DNA of 64,000 nt from Vibrio tetraodonis (GTDB lineage Bacteria > Pseudomonadota > Gammaproteobacteria > Enterobacterales > Vibrionaceae): positions 62,001 to 126,000 of the forward strand of contig NZ_QLYY01000010.1 of NCBI RefSeq assembly GCF_003350295.1. Direction: 5' to 3'. Below the pieces are notes generated by a model. It was given only the letters and a program-made list of their open reading frames with translations. It ran no database searches and had not been told where the DNA came from. Made by a program: the position numbers and the translations under genes. Shown in pieces: positions 63,251-64,000 of the stretch (the first letter of the stretch is position 1; each line of letters begins with the position of its first letter).

Positions 63251-64000
63251 ATGACCCCAGCTATTTATCTAGAAAAAGGCCGAGAAAAGTCGCTAAAGCG
63301 CAGACATCCTTGGGTTTTCTCTCGAGGTATAAAAAAAATAGAGGGTGAACCTTCGTTAGGTGAAACAGCGGATGTTTTTGCTCATGATGGAACTTGGCTG
63401 GCAAAAGCTGCCTACTCTCCACACTCGCAAATTCGTGCAAGAATTTGGAGCTTTGAGAACCAAGAGATAGATTTAGATTTTTTTGTTCAGCGGATCCAGC
63501 AAGCACAAATACTTCGTCAGGATATTATTGAGCGCGACGGTCTTACAGGCTATCGCTTAATTGCAGCTGAATCTGATGGATTGCCGGGCATTACTGTCGA
63601 TAAGTACCAAGATTACTTGGTATGTCAGCTATTGAGTGCAGGTGCCGAATACCAAAAAGACACTCTGACCCGCGCTCTATTAAAGGTGTTCCCGGACCAT
63701 AACATATATGAACGCTCAGATGTTGCGGTGAGAAAGAAAGAGGGACTAAGTGAACGCATTGGTGTGTTACATGGTGAAGAGCCGCCAGAGTCCGTTGTTA
63801 TTGAAGAAAATGGCATTAAGATAAGCGTTAATATTAAGGCTGGCCATAAAACAGGGTTCTACCTCGACCAACGCGATAGCCGCCAACAGGCCATCAAATA
63901 TTGTAAAGACAAAGAAGTGCTCAACTGCTTTTCTTACACAGGTGGCTTTGGTTTATATGCATTGAAAGGTGAAGCAAAACGCGTTATCAACGCTGATGTA
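63251..64000 (+). CDS. rlmI: 23S rRNA m5C1962 methyltransferase RlmI, 3' end outside window
   Basis: 250 residues visible, about two thirds of the protein; the frame is open to the last base. N-terminal PUA domain ([20 protein letters not shown]), then [46 protein letters not shown] and the start of the Rossmann domain ([18 protein letters not shown]). It methylates C1962 of 23S rRNA. Confidence 0.96.
   Translation, partial: MTPAIYLEKGREKSLKRRHPWVFSRGIKKIEGEPSLGETADVFAHDGTWLAKAAYSPHSQIRARIWSFENQEIDLDFFVQRIQQAQILRQDIIERDGLTGYRLIAAESDGLPGITVDKYQDYLVCQLLSAGAEYQKDTLTRALLKVFPDHNIYERSDVAVRKKEGLSERIGVLHGEEPPESVVIEENGIKISVNIKAGHKTGFYLDQRDSRQQAIKYCKDKEVLNCFSYTGGFGLYALKGEAKRVINADV

Noticed and set aside
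1..64000. CRISPR arrays, tRNA or rRNA genes, insertion sequences, prophage or integrase genes
   Set aside because: I looked for direct repeats with spacers, tRNA-like cloverleaf ends, transposase or integrase motifs and found none, even though the T3SS region looks like an island.

Overview
The window is about 64 kb of a moderately AT-rich gammaproteobacterial chromosome, almost certainly a Vibrio or close relative. The evidence is the gene content and order: matP-lonH-fabA-rmf, uup-rlmL-zapC-pyrD, prc-proQ-msrC-letA-letB-rsmF and yccA-tusE-acyP-rlmI. A periplasmic broad-spectrum racemase (BsrV type) sits beside a chemoreceptor, the layout known from Vibrio cholerae, and a DUF3466 protein ends in a GlyGly-CTERM tail.

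Region 1 (1-6560) is the end of a type III secretion locus. The order V-N-O-P-Q and the protein sequences match the SPI-2 (Ssa) class. It is followed by an unannotated gene whose N-terminus carries the WxKIKDxF-type translocation signal of SPI-2 effectors (SifA, SspH2, SseI, SopD2). I read it as a new effector delivered by this system.

Region 2 (6567-11221, minus strand) is a three-gene cluster in which every product is exported: a Tat-signal carotenoid-oxygenase family protein, an FAD-linked oxidase of the aldonolactone-oxidase class with a Cys-rich tail, and a protein that may be lipocalin-like. It looks like an undescribed extracytoplasmic oxidative pathway.

Region 3 (11586-14458) is a two-gene plus-strand unit, chemoreceptor plus periplasmic racemase, probably linking D-amino-acid production to chemotaxis.

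Region 4 (14459-19860) is accessory: small exported or hypothetical proteins, a solute-binding-protein pseudogene broken near its middle, a lone solute-binding protein and a candidate structured small RNA on the minus strand.

Region 5 (19878-64000) is core chromosome. It covers nucleoid organisation (MatP), protein quality control (LonH, Prc, YccA), unsaturated fatty acid synthesis (FabA, with recognisable FadR and FabR operators), ribosome hibernation (RMF), rRNA methylation (RlmL, RsmF, RlmI), cell division (ZapC), pyrimidine synthesis (PyrD), amino-acid catabolism (large NAD-GDH, PepN), RNA binding (ProQ, CvfB), envelope lipid transport (LetA/LetB), aromatic synthesis (an AroH-type DAHP synthase), siroheme synthesis and a four-gene amino-acid ABC importer (aapJQMP). 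The first and last genes (sctV, rlmI) run off the window.

All calls come from reading the sequence and from memory of the families; no database search was run.
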